Of a DNA stretch of 64,000 nt, positions 48,785-64,000 are shown one piece after another. This DNA comes from Pseudacidovorax sp. RU35E (GTDB lineage: Bacteria; Pseudomonadota; Gammaproteobacteria; Burkholderiales; Burkholderiaceae_C). The translations under genes were made by a program, and so were the position numbers. A model generated the notes under the pieces. The model was given only the letters and a program-made list of their open reading frames with translations. It did no database searches and was not told the DNA's origin. Location: the NCBI RefSeq assembly GCF_900156165.1, contig NZ_FTMY01000017.1, positions 78,711 through 142,710 of the forward strand, read 5' to 3'. How positions within the stretch are numbered: position 1 is the first letter of the stretch; every line of letters begins with the position of its first letter.

Positions 48785-49440
48785 CGCGCCGGCTCCAGCG
48801 GCAGGCGTGTGCTGCGCTCCACCGACACGTTCCAGTCGGACTGGCCCACCAAGCCGATCTGGAAGGGGCGCGGCAACTGCGAGGTGTCGAGCCGGAAGCG
48901 GAACACCACCGGATGCGACCCGCCCTCGCCCACGTCGCCCACGTCGGCCAGGCGCATGCGGCCGATGCGACGCAGCGCGTCCAGCGCCTCCTCCAGCGTG
49001 TCGAAATGCTGGCCAAGCATGACGCTCGAGGCCAGGGGCGTGATCGGCGTGGGCGACACGTTGAGACGCCAGCGGCGCATCAGCGGCTGATAGGCCAGCC
49101 GCATGTAGCGTGTCGCCTGGCCGATGCGCTGGTCGGTCCAGTACCAGCGCTCGCGAAACAGCTCGGCTTCGGCGACGAAATGCAGGGCGATGCCTTTGTC
49201 CAGCACGTCGGACACCGCCGCCGGCAGTTCGAAACGCACGGCGGCACTGAGGTAGATGCCGTCGTCGGTGGCTTCGAGCCGAAGCTGCGTGAGCTCGGCC
49301 CGCGTCTGCTGCGCCCAAACCGGCCGGGCCGCCAGCAGGCCCGCCGCCAGCACGCCCGCCAGCAGTCGCCGCCTCGTCGGCTCAGGGGGCGTGCTTCTCA
49401 AGCAGCGCGTAGAAGAATCCGTCGTGCTCACCCAACGCAT
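48781..49440 (-). CDS. DUF4390 secreted protein
   Basis: This protein of up to 219 residues has a signal peptide (TRRRLLAGVLAAGLLAARPVWA, given in part as LLAGVLAAGLLA, cut after VWA) and a DUF4390 domain (ALHFVAEAELFRERWYWTDQR). The function is unknown. It is typically found between rsmB and ntrY in these bacteria. Start choice is uncertain: ATG 49440 overlaps rsmB by 59 bp; a TTG at 49401 would give a tighter signal peptide. Confidence 0.82.
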   Translation of the reverse strand: MRWVSTTDSSTRCLRSTPPEPTRRRLLAGVLAAGLLAARPVWAQQTRAELTQLRLEATDDGIYLSAAVRFELPAAVSDVLDKGIALHFVAEAELFRERWYWTDQRIGQATRYMRLAYQPLMRRWRLNVSPTPITPLASSVMLGQHFDTLEEALDALRRIGRMRLADVGDVGEGGSHPVVFRFRLDTSQLPRPFQIGLVGQSDWNVSVERSTRLPLEPAR

Positions 49441-50740
49441 TGTCCGGGAGGCCGCGAGGGCCGGCACCACCTTGGGGCAGCAAATGGCCGGGCGAAGGCA
49501 ACAGCCGTGCGTTGGTGTTGTGCGCAAGAAACGCGTCGATCTGGCGGGAGCCCTCTTCGCGGAAGACGGAGCAGGTGCAGTACAGCAGCCGCCCGCCGAC
49601 CCGCACCAGCGGCCAGAGGGCCGCCAGCAGCATGGCCTGCTCGAGGGCGAGCTGTTCCACGTCGCTCTCCCGGCGCAGCCAGCGCACATCGGGATGGCGG
49701 CGCACGATGCCCGAGGCGGTGCAGGGCGCATCGAGCAGGATGCCGTCGTAGGGCTGGCCGTCCCACCAACCTTCGGGGCGGGCTGCATCGGCCACCCGCA
49801 CATCCGCCTGCAGGCCCAGACGCGCAAGGTTCTCGTCGATGCGCCTGGCGCGCTGGGGATCGATCTCGAGCGCCGTCACCTGGATCGGGGCGGTGCCTTC
49901 GCGTTCGAGCAGATGCGCCGTCTTGCCGCCCGGCGCGGCGCAGGCATCGAGCACACGCAGCGCCGCACCCGCCGGCATCAGGCCTTCGAGCAACAGAGGC
50001 GCCGCCAGCTGGGCGGCTGCGTCCTGCACCGAGAACTCGCCCGCCTCGAAACCGGGCAGCTGCTGGACGGGCCGTGCCTCGCGCAATTCCAGCCCCTGCT
50101 CCGCCACCTTGCGGGCCGGCAACTGCATGGCGGCCAGCGCCGGCAGATAGCGGGCCACCGAGGTCTTGCGCGCATTGATGCGCAGCGTCAGGGGCGCCGG
50201 GCCGTTGTTGGCCGTGAGCACGCGCTGCCACGCCTGGGGATGGTCCCGGCGCAGCCGCTCGATCCACCACCGGGGATGGTTCCACTGGGCCACGGGTTCG
50301 CGTTCGGTGGCCGCGACCAGCTCGTCGCGTTCGCGCAGGAAGCGGCGCAGGCAGGCATTGATGAAGCTGGCTTGCGCGCGCGTATGGGGCTGACGCTTGG
50401 CCGCCTCGACGGTCTGGTCGACCAGCGTGAACGCTTCGTAGGGCGCACGCTGCGGGTCCCAGGCCAGCGCCAGGGCGGTGCACAGCAAGGCGTCGGCCGC
50501 GGGCGGCGGGGTGCGCTTGGCGAGATGGCGCCGCAGCGCCTCGCCACGGCCCAACCACCGCATGGTCTGGAAGGCGATCGCCTGGACGCCAGGGCGCAGG
50601 GCAGGCTCGACCGCGTCAAGCGCAGCCGTGGCGGATGCACCCCCACGGACGGCCGCGAGCACGCCGGCCACGAGCTGGAGCTGACGCCACAGTGGCGGCC
50701 CCAGCGGGGCGGAGGGGGAAGAGGAATCTCCGACGGACAT
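49382..50740 (-). CDS. rsmB: 16S rRNA m5C967 methyltransferase RsmB
   Basis: This 452-residue enzyme has an N-terminal NusB-like domain (about 20-150) and a C-terminal SAM-dependent RNA methyltransferase. The SAM motif DACAAPGGKTAHLLE, the DAPCTASG motif and the catalytic Cys in LLYCTCSVF are intact. It methylates C967 of 16S rRNA. It overlaps the DUF4390 gene. Confidence 0.93.
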   Translation of the reverse strand: MSVGDSSSPSAPLGPPLWRQLQLVAGVLAAVRGGASATAALDAVEPALRPGVQAIAFQTMRWLGRGEALRRHLAKRTPPPAADALLCTALALAWDPQRAPYEAFTLVDQTVEAAKRQPHTRAQASFINACLRRFLRERDELVAATEREPVAQWNHPRWWIERLRRDHPQAWQRVLTANNGPAPLTLRINARKTSVARYLPALAAMQLPARKVAEQGLELREARPVQQLPGFEAGEFSVQDAAAQLAAPLLLEGLMPAGAALRVLDACAAPGGKTAHLLEREGTAPIQVTALEIDPQRARRIDENLARLGLQADVRVADAARPEGWWDGQPYDGILLDAPCTASGIVRRHPDVRWLRRESDVEQLALEQAMLLAALWPLVRVGGRLLYCTCSVFREEGSRQIDAFLAHNTNARLLPSPGHLLPQGGAGPRGLPDNALGEHDGFFYALLEKHAP

Positions 50741-50828
50741 CGGTTTGGGCAAGGAAGACGACGATGGTAATGGTTGCCCGGACACCGCTTTGGCAGCGCG
50801 CCGGTCGGAGCGGCGGGGCCGCCAGACT

Positions 50829-51383
50829 TCAGGCCAGAGGCGCTGCCACCTTGAAGCGGGCCAGCCAGGCCACGATCCGGGCGGGAAACTGCCGGACCGC
50901 TGCGTTGTACTGCGACACCGCGGTATTGAACTGCGCCTGCGCCACGCCGATCTGTGCCGGCGGCAGGGGCCAGGCGGTTCCGGCAAGCAAGTCGTCGGCC
51001 ACCAGGGCAGGCAGGGACTGCCCCGCCGCCTGCGCATGCTGGTGCCAGGCCGCCGTCCAGGCGCGCACGGCCGTGCCCAAGGCCGCCATGGTGGGCGCAT
51101 GCAGCGGCCGCAGGCGGGCCGCGCCCAGCGAGGTCGCCAATTGCCCGCAGGCACCACGCAGCGTGGCATCCAGACCCCGCTGCGTCTCCTCGGTGGAAGC
51201 GGGCGCCTGCGCCAGCTGCGCCTGGACATGCTGGACCTGGGCCATCAACGCGGCATCGAGCTGCGCATAGGCCTGCACGGCAGCGCTGCGCAGTCGCACG
51301 AGCCGATTGTGGGCGCCGACGTACCAGAACACGCCGATGGCGATCACGCCCCAGCTGGTCAACGAGCTGGCCCAGCCGTTCAT
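50829..51383 (-). CDS. LemA-like membrane protein
   Basis: This 184-residue protein has one N-terminal membrane helix (about 9-24) followed by a long helical domain with the LemA-type segment YNRLVRLRSAAVQA-like HNRLVRLRSAAVQAYAQLD and FNTAVSQYNAAVRQFP near the C-terminus. The function of LemA proteins is not known. It lies between rpoC and rsmB in the same direction. Confidence 0.82.
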   Translation of the reverse strand: MNGWASSLTSWGVIAIGVFWYVGAHNRLVRLRSAAVQAYAQLDAALMAQVQHVQAQLAQAPASTEETQRGLDATLRGACGQLATSLGAARLRPLHAPTMAALGTAVRAWTAAWHQHAQAAGQSLPALVADDLLAGTAWPLPPAQIGVAQAQFNTAVSQYNAAVRQFPARIVAWLARFKVAAPLA

Positions 51384-51409
51384 GACGGGAGAACGCCGGG
51401 CGTCGAATG

Positions 51410-51437
51410 AAGAAACGCCCTCGCGCCGTTGAGGGCG
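51410..51437 (-). terminator. Terminator of the rpoBC operon
   Basis: CGCCCTC (51416-51422) and GAGGGCG (51431-51437) form a 7-bp stem followed on the minus strand by TTTCTT, 86 bp beyond the rpoC stop. It separates rpoC from the LemA-like gene. Confidence 0.75.
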
Positions 51438-51522
51438 GGAGGGCGTCGTGACGCGATCATGGTGTCGATGCGTTCGTCTTGCGCTGGACGCGCATGGCCC
51501 GAAGGACCATGCGCTTCGCGGC

Positions 51523-55758
<4,236 letters not shown>

Positions 55759-55777
55759 GTGACTCTTTCCCTTTCAA

Positions 55778-59902
<4,125 letters not shown>

Positions 59903-60057
59903 GAGAGCTCCGGGGCTTGAGATCATCAGCGACTAGGGTCAGCAACGCGCGTGCGTTCCTGCTTGGCGGCTGGCCACTACCAGCCGATGGCGGACGGCGA
60001 TGCATTGCACATCGCCCGAACCAAGAGTCCTTCTGCAGTCGGGGTCAGAAGACACTC

Positions 60058-60084
60058 GAAAGCCACCGGCGGGCGGCGGCTTTC
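60058..60084 (-). terminator. Hairpin between rplL and rpoB (attenuator candidate)
   Basis: GAAAGCC (60058-60064) and GGCTTTC (60078-60084) form a stem with a GC-rich loop in the rplL-rpoB gap. A partial terminator at this place commonly lowers rpoBC expression relative to rplJL. No strong T-run follows. Confidence 0.5.
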
Positions 60085-60154
60085 GGGTGCGCTCTGAAAG
60101 CGGCAAAGGCTGGAAGGCCCGCGAGGGCACTTCCAGCCTCCAGTGGGAACCGAA

Positions 60155-60529
60155 TTACTTCAGTTCCACCTTGGCGCCGGCTTCTTCCAGCTTCTTCTTG
60201 GCGGCTTCGGCGTCAGCCTTGGCCAGGCCTTCCTTAACAGCCTTGGGAGCGGCTTCCACCAGGTCCTTGGCTTCCTTCAGGCCCAGGCCGGTGATTTCGC
60301 GCACGGCCTTGATGACCGACACCTTGTTCGCGCCGGCTTCGGTCAGCACGACGTTGAATTCGGTCTTCTCTTCGGCGGCCGGGGCGGCAGCGGCGCCACC
60401 GGCAGCGGGAGCGGCCATTGCAGCGGCGCTCACGCCGAACTTCTCTTCGATGGCCTTGACCAGGTCGTTGAGCTCGAGGACCGTCATGCTGTCCAGCGCG
60501 GTCAGGAATGCGTCTTTATCGAATGCCAT
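60155..60529 (-). CDS. rplL: Ribosomal protein L7/L12
   Basis: This 124-residue stalk protein has an N-terminal dimerisation domain, an Ala-rich hinge ([13 protein letters not shown]) and a C-terminal domain ([20 protein letters not shown]). It lies 47 bp after rplJ. Confidence 0.98.
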   Translation of the reverse strand: MAFDKDAFLTALDSMTVLELNDLVKAIEEKFGVSAAAMAAPAAGGAAAAPAAEEKTEFNVVLTEAGANKVSVIKAVREITGLGLKEAKDLVEAAPKAVKEGLAKADAEAAKKKLEEAGAKVELK

Positions 60530-60576
60530 GTTGATTTCCTAAAACAGATTGGGTTGATTGCCGCGCGATCAATGGA

Positions 60577-61104
60577 TCAGGCCGCGGCGGCCTCGGCTGC
60601 AGGTTCTTCTGCAGCGCCTTCGCCACGCTTGGCCGCCAGGGCACCCAGCACCACGGCGGTGCGGGAGATCGGCGACATCAGCAAGCCGCACAGCTGGGCC
60701 AGCAGCACTTCCTTGGTAGGAATGTTGGCCAGTTGCTTCACGCCTTCCACGTCCAGGGCCTTGCCCCCGAAAGCGCCACCGCGAATCACCAACTTGTCGT
60801 TGGTCTTCGCGAAGTCGGCCACCACCTTGGCGGCAGCGACGGCGTCTTCGGAGAAGCCATAGATCAGCGGACCGGTCATCTGGTCGCCGACGACTTCGAA
60901 TGCGCTGCCAGCCACGGCACGGCGGGCCAGGGTGTTCTTCAGAACACTCAGGCTCACACCCTTTTCGCGGGCTGCATTGCGCAGACGGGTCATGTCGGCC
61001 ACCGTGATGCCACGGTATTCCGCCAGGACGAGCGTTTGAGCTTTAGCGGCGAGGCCGGTCACTTCAGCAATGACCGCTTCTTTCTCACTGCGATTCAGAC
61101 TCAA
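60577..61104 (-). CDS. rplJ: Ribosomal protein L10
   Basis: This 175-residue L10 is the base of the L7/L12 stalk ([35 protein letters not shown]). The 258 bp between rplA and this gene hold no gene. They are the expected place for the L10 leader, where L10-L7/L12 represses translation of rplJL. Confidence 0.97.
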   Translation of the reverse strand: MSLNRSEKEAVIAEVTGLAAKAQTLVLAEYRGITVADMTRLRNAAREKGVSLSVLKNTLARRAVAGSAFEVVGDQMTGPLIYGFSEDAVAAAKVVADFAKTNDKLVIRGGAFGGKALDVEGVKQLANIPTKEVLLAQLCGLLMSPISRTAVVLGALAAKRGEGAAEEPAAEAAAA

Positions 61105-61362
61105 GGTCTACTCCTTTTCAATGTCGCCCGGTTGCCCGGGCGACGCCTTCATGCAGCGACCAACTGTTTCGGAACCGGAATTCCTTGCAGTGGGATCGCC
61201 ATCTGCGCTGGCCGACCTTGGGTCGATTAAGGCGGCGGGGTTCGCACCCCGACCGCCGCCAGCGGTCTTGGATGGCCCGGAGCCCCTTCCCGAAAGAAGA
61301 AGGCCCCGGCCCACCACATCCGCCGAGCCGTCCGAGGACAACCCGGCAAATCACGTTCAGGC

Positions 61363-62061
61363 TCAGGCCTGGGCGATGGACTGCGTGTCCACGCGCACGC
61401 CCACACCCATGGTGGACGACACGGCGACCTTGCGCAGGTACACGCCCTTGCTGGTGGCCGGCTTGGCCTTGTTCAGAGCGTCGATCAGCGCCACCAGGTT
61501 GCCCTGGAGCTTGTCGCTGTCGAAGGAGCGGCGGCCGATGGTGCCGTGGATGATGCCGGCCTTGTCGACACGGAACTGCACCTGGCCAGCCTTGGCGTTC
61601 TTCACGGCCGTGGCGACGTCGGGGGTCACGGTGCCGACCTTGGGGTTCGGCATCAGGCCGCGCGGGCCCAGGATCTGACCCAGCGTACCGACCACGCGCA
61701 TCGCGTCGGGGGCGGCGATCACCACGTCGAAGGGCATGTCGCCGGCCTTGACCTGGGCGGCCAGGTCGTCCATGCCGACGATGTCGGCACCAGCGGCCTT
61801 GGCCTCTTCGGCCTTGGCGCCCTGGGCGAACACGGCCACGCGCTTGGTCTTGCCGGTGCCGTTGGGCATCACGACGGCGCCACGCACCACCTGGTCCGAC
61901 TTCTTGGCGTCGATGCCGAGCTGCACGGCCACGTCGATGGACTCATCGAACTTGGCGGTGGCATGCTCCTTCACCAGCGTCAGCGCATCGGCCAGCGCGT
62001 ACAGCTTGGTGGTCTCGATCTTGCCCTGTTGGGCCTTTGCCTTCTTGGTCAGCTTGGCCAT
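61363..62061 (-). CDS. rplA: Ribosomal protein L1
   Basis: This 232-residue L1 has the MAKLTKKAK start, [20 protein letters not shown] and the [13 protein letters not shown] end. The ATG at 62061 is 1 bp after the rplK stop; an upstream in-frame ATG inside rplK is not used. L1 also represses its own operon in this family. Confidence 0.98.
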   Translation of the reverse strand: MAKLTKKAKAQQGKIETTKLYALADALTLVKEHATAKFDESIDVAVQLGIDAKKSDQVVRGAVVMPNGTGKTKRVAVFAQGAKAEEAKAAGADIVGMDDLAAQVKAGDMPFDVVIAAPDAMRVVGTLGQILGPRGLMPNPKVGTVTPDVATAVKNAKAGQVQFRVDKAGIIHGTIGRRSFDSDKLQGNLVALIDALNKAKPATSKGVYLRKVAVSSTMGVGVRVDTQSIAQA

Positions 62062-62062
62062 C

Positions 62063-62494
62063 TCACACGCCCTCCACGTTGACACCCATCGAACGGGCGG
62101 AGCCGGCGATGGTGCGAACCGCTGCGTCCAAATCGGCAGCGGTCAGGTCCTTCATCTTGGCCTTGGCGATGTCCTCGAGCTGGGCGCGCGTGATCTTGCC
62201 GACCTTGTCGGTGTGCGGCTTGGCCGAGCCCTTGTCCAGCTTGATCGCCTTCTTGATCAGCGTGGTCGCCGGAGGCGTCTTGATGATGAAGGTGAAGCTC
62301 TTGTCCGCGAAGGCGGTGATCACCACCGGCAGCGGCAGACCGGGCTCGACGCCCTGGGTCTGGGCGTTGAACGCCTTGCAGAACTCCATGATGTTCAGGC
62401 CACGCTGACCCAGCGCGGGACCGATCGGCGGCGAGGGGTTGGCCTTGCCTGCCGGCACTTGCAGCTTGATGAAGCCGACGATTTTCTTCGCCAT
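62063..62494 (-). CDS. rplK: Ribosomal protein L11
   Basis: This 143-residue L11 has the N-terminal [20 protein letters not shown] signature and the C-terminal RNA-binding end ([18 protein letters not shown]). It is directly coupled to rplA and lies 146 bp after nusG. Confidence 0.98.
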   Translation of the reverse strand: MAKKIVGFIKLQVPAGKANPSPPIGPALGQRGLNIMEFCKAFNAQTQGVEPGLPLPVVITAFADKSFTFIIKTPPATTLIKKAIKLDKGSAKPHTDKVGKITRAQLEDIAKAKMKDLTAADLDAAVRTIAGSARSMGVNVEGV

Positions 62495-62640
62495 GCTTGA
62501 CTCCTTGCGGGTGATAGCGCCGCGGACGTTTCCGCAGCTCCCCGGGGTTGCGACTCAGGAAAAAGGCGGACCGCCGAGTCGAATGGCGCGGACCACCTGA
62601 AGCCGCGACTGGCGCTGCCAGCCGCGTTCTTGTCTCTGTC

Positions 62641-63225
62641 TCAGGTCTTCTCGACCTCGGCGAAGCCCAGCTCCACCGGCGTTGCGCGGCCGAAGATCAT
62701 CACGGACACGCGCAGCTTGCTCTTTTCGTAGTTGACTTCCTCGACGGTGCCGTTGAAGTCGGTGAACGGACCTTCCTTGACACGCACCAGCTCGCCGGCG
62801 AGGAACTCCACCTTGTGGCGGGGCTTCTCGGTGCCCTGCTGCATCTGGTTGACGATCTCGTCGACCTCGCGCTGCGAGATGGGTGCCGGGCGGTTCTTGG
62901 CGCCGCCGACGAAGCCGGTCACCTTGCTGGTGTGCTTCACCAGATGCCAGGTGTCGTCGTCCATCACCATCTCCACCAGCACATAGCCGGGGAACAGGCG
63001 ACGCTCCATGGTGCGCTTCTGGCCGTTCTTGACGTCCACCACCTCTTCGCTCGGCACCAGGATGCGGCCGAACTTCGACTGCATGCCGGCGCGGTTGATG
63101 CGCTCGGTGATGTTGCGCTCCACGGCCTTCTCCATGCCCGAATAGGCATGGACCACGTACCAGCGCAGATCAGGATTGGATGGCGGCGCCAGGGCGGGAG
63201 ACTCGTTGTCGACGTTGTCGTTCAT
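62641..63225 (-). CDS. nusG: Transcription antitermination factor NusG
   Basis: This 194-residue NusG has the NGN domain ([27 protein letters not shown]) and the C-terminal KOW motif ([18 protein letters not shown]). It links RNA polymerase to ribosomes and Rho. The ATG at 63225 overlaps the secE stop by 1 base (TAATG); open sequence upstream in the same frame belongs to secE DNA. Confidence 0.97.
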   Translation of the reverse strand: MNDNVDNESPALAPPSNPDLRWYVVHAYSGMEKAVERNITERINRAGMQSKFGRILVPSEEVVDVKNGQKRTMERRLFPGYVLVEMVMDDDTWHLVKHTSKVTGFVGGAKNRPAPISQREVDEIVNQMQQGTEKPRHKVEFLAGELVRVKEGPFTDFNGTVEEVNYEKSKLRVSVMIFGRATPVELGFAEVEKT

Positions 63226-63608
63226 TACTTTTTCCAGCCCAGCAGCAGGTCGTAGAAGAACCACTCGAGGGTCTTGTCCGTCACCCACAGGAACAGCGCC
63301 ATGATCACCGCGAAGGCGAACACGTAGGCGGTCATCTGGATGGCTTCCTTGCGCGTCGGCCACACGACCTTGCGCACTTCGCGCCAGGCGTCGCGGCCAA
63401 AGCCATAAAGGCGCTTGCCACTTTCGGACACGGCGAAAACGGCCACCGCCGCTGCCATGCCGACCAGCAGCACGCCCCATTGAACCCATGTCCCCTGCCT
63501 GGCCAGCATGTAGAACGCCACCAGCGAACCCAGCAGCAGCAGCACAGCCGCTGCCAGCTTGGCTTTATCGGCGCCCGTCTGGACCGTTTCGATTTGAGTT
63601 GTGGCCAT
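63225..63608 (-). CDS. secE: Preprotein translocase subunit SecE
   Basis: This 127-residue protein has three membrane helices and the conserved cytoplasmic segment [18 protein letters not shown] that defines SecE. The ATG at 63608 begins the family sequence. It stabilises SecY in the translocon. Confidence 0.96.
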   Translation of the reverse strand: MATTQIETVQTGADKAKLAAAVLLLLGSLVAFYMLARQGTWVQWGVLLVGMAAAVAVFAVSESGKRLYGFGRDAWREVRKVVWPTRKEAIQMTAYVFAFAVIMALFLWVTDKTLEWFFYDLLLGWKK

Positions 63609-63767
63609 CTCGGCAAATTCCTGGCCTCGCGGCCTGTGTAGACGCCTATTCGGAAGACGCCGAAGCCCGCCGGAGCGCGGCGGGCTTGAATCTGTTCGGT
63701 TTTGCCGAATCGGCATCGGCTGGATCCGAGTTCTGAGGGTACGGACCCATCGCCACCCCTGAGGAGG

Positions 63768-63843
63768 TGGCAGGGGCAGTAGGAATCGAACCTACAACCT
63801 TCGGTTTTGGAGACCGACGCTCTGCCAATTGAGCTATACCCCT
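63768..63843 (-). tRNA. tRNA-Trp (CCA)
   Basis: This 76-nt tRNA has anticodon CCA in CTCCAAA, a T-arm with GGTTCGATTCC, and acceptor stem AGGGGTA pairing with TGCCCCT (one G-U pair). CCA is encoded. It lies between tuf and secE, the usual place in betaproteobacteria. Confidence 0.97.
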
Positions 63844-63905
63844 AAGGCCTGACCAACAGGCTTCGAGGCCGCCACCCTTTCAGGTGTACGCCTCGGACAT
63901 CGCAA

Positions 63906-64000
<95 letters not shown>

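Noticed and set aside
46802..49090. A 762-codon plus-strand open frame opposite the NtrY-like gene
   Set aside because: Antisense shadow of the sensor kinase gene.

Overview
The right-hand third of the window is conserved betaproteobacterial chromosome. The order tuf, tRNA-Trp, secE, nusG, rplK, rplA, rplJ, rplL, rpoB, rpoC (all minus strand), followed by a LemA-like gene, rsmB, a DUF4390 gene and an NtrY/NtrX-like two-component pair, is what one expects in Burkholderiales, most likely a Comamonadaceae-type organism. The DNA is GC-rich. This assignment rests on gene content and order, not on a database search.

Everything left of the tRNA-Phe gene (about 1-45.6 kb) is an integrative and conjugative element (ICE) of the Tn4371-like type. 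Its left end is outside the window. From the tRNA inward it has: a tyrosine integrase whose 5' end faces the tRNA; a defence and toxin-antitoxin cargo block (about 30-43.5 kb); the usual maintenance genes (radC, DUF736, DUF2958, DUF2285, an AlpA-like HTH gene, repA, parA and a small partner); traF and the relaxase traI; a second cargo block (about 6.6-20.3 kb); then a short LysR-type gene (traR-like), traG, a CopG-like gene and trbB, C, D, E, the last cut by the window edge.

Cargo block 1 is the most interesting part. A three-gene plus-strand operon (33290-43120) encodes (i) a 1216-residue protein joining a DruA-like DUF4338 half to a DptF-like P-loop ATPase half, (ii) a DptG-like protein and (iii) a 1563-residue DptH-like protein with a PD-(D/E)XK nuclease motif and a HerA/FtsK-type ATPase. 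No DNA phosphorothioation (dnd) genes or methyltransferase lie in the window. Upstream are hipB and hipA with four copies of an operator-like sequence, plus debris (a frameshifted alpA, an integrase C-terminal fragment, a second alpA). Downstream is a remnant of the 5' end of radC. The base composition of the operon is visibly less GC-rich than that of the ICE backbone.

Cargo block 2 has a chorismate and signalling theme: a secreted chorismate mutase, a prephenate dehydratase/BacA-like protein inside a polar amino-acid ABC transporter operon, a fused aminodeoxychorismate synthase (PabA-PabB), an EamA-type exporter, and a LuxR/LuxI acyl-homoserine-lactone pair. Six small XRE-type regulators, several with palindromic operators at their own promoters, and an XRE/nucleotidyltransferase toxin-antitoxin-like pair lie between them. 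The ICE may carry a cell-density-regulated aromatic metabolite pathway, but that link is inference.

Other structure worth a second look: a repeated intergenic leader ending in a hairpin just upstream of several ICE genes; repeats inside the 3' end of repA; and a C-A mismatch in the acceptor stem of the tRNA-Phe that serves as the insertion site.
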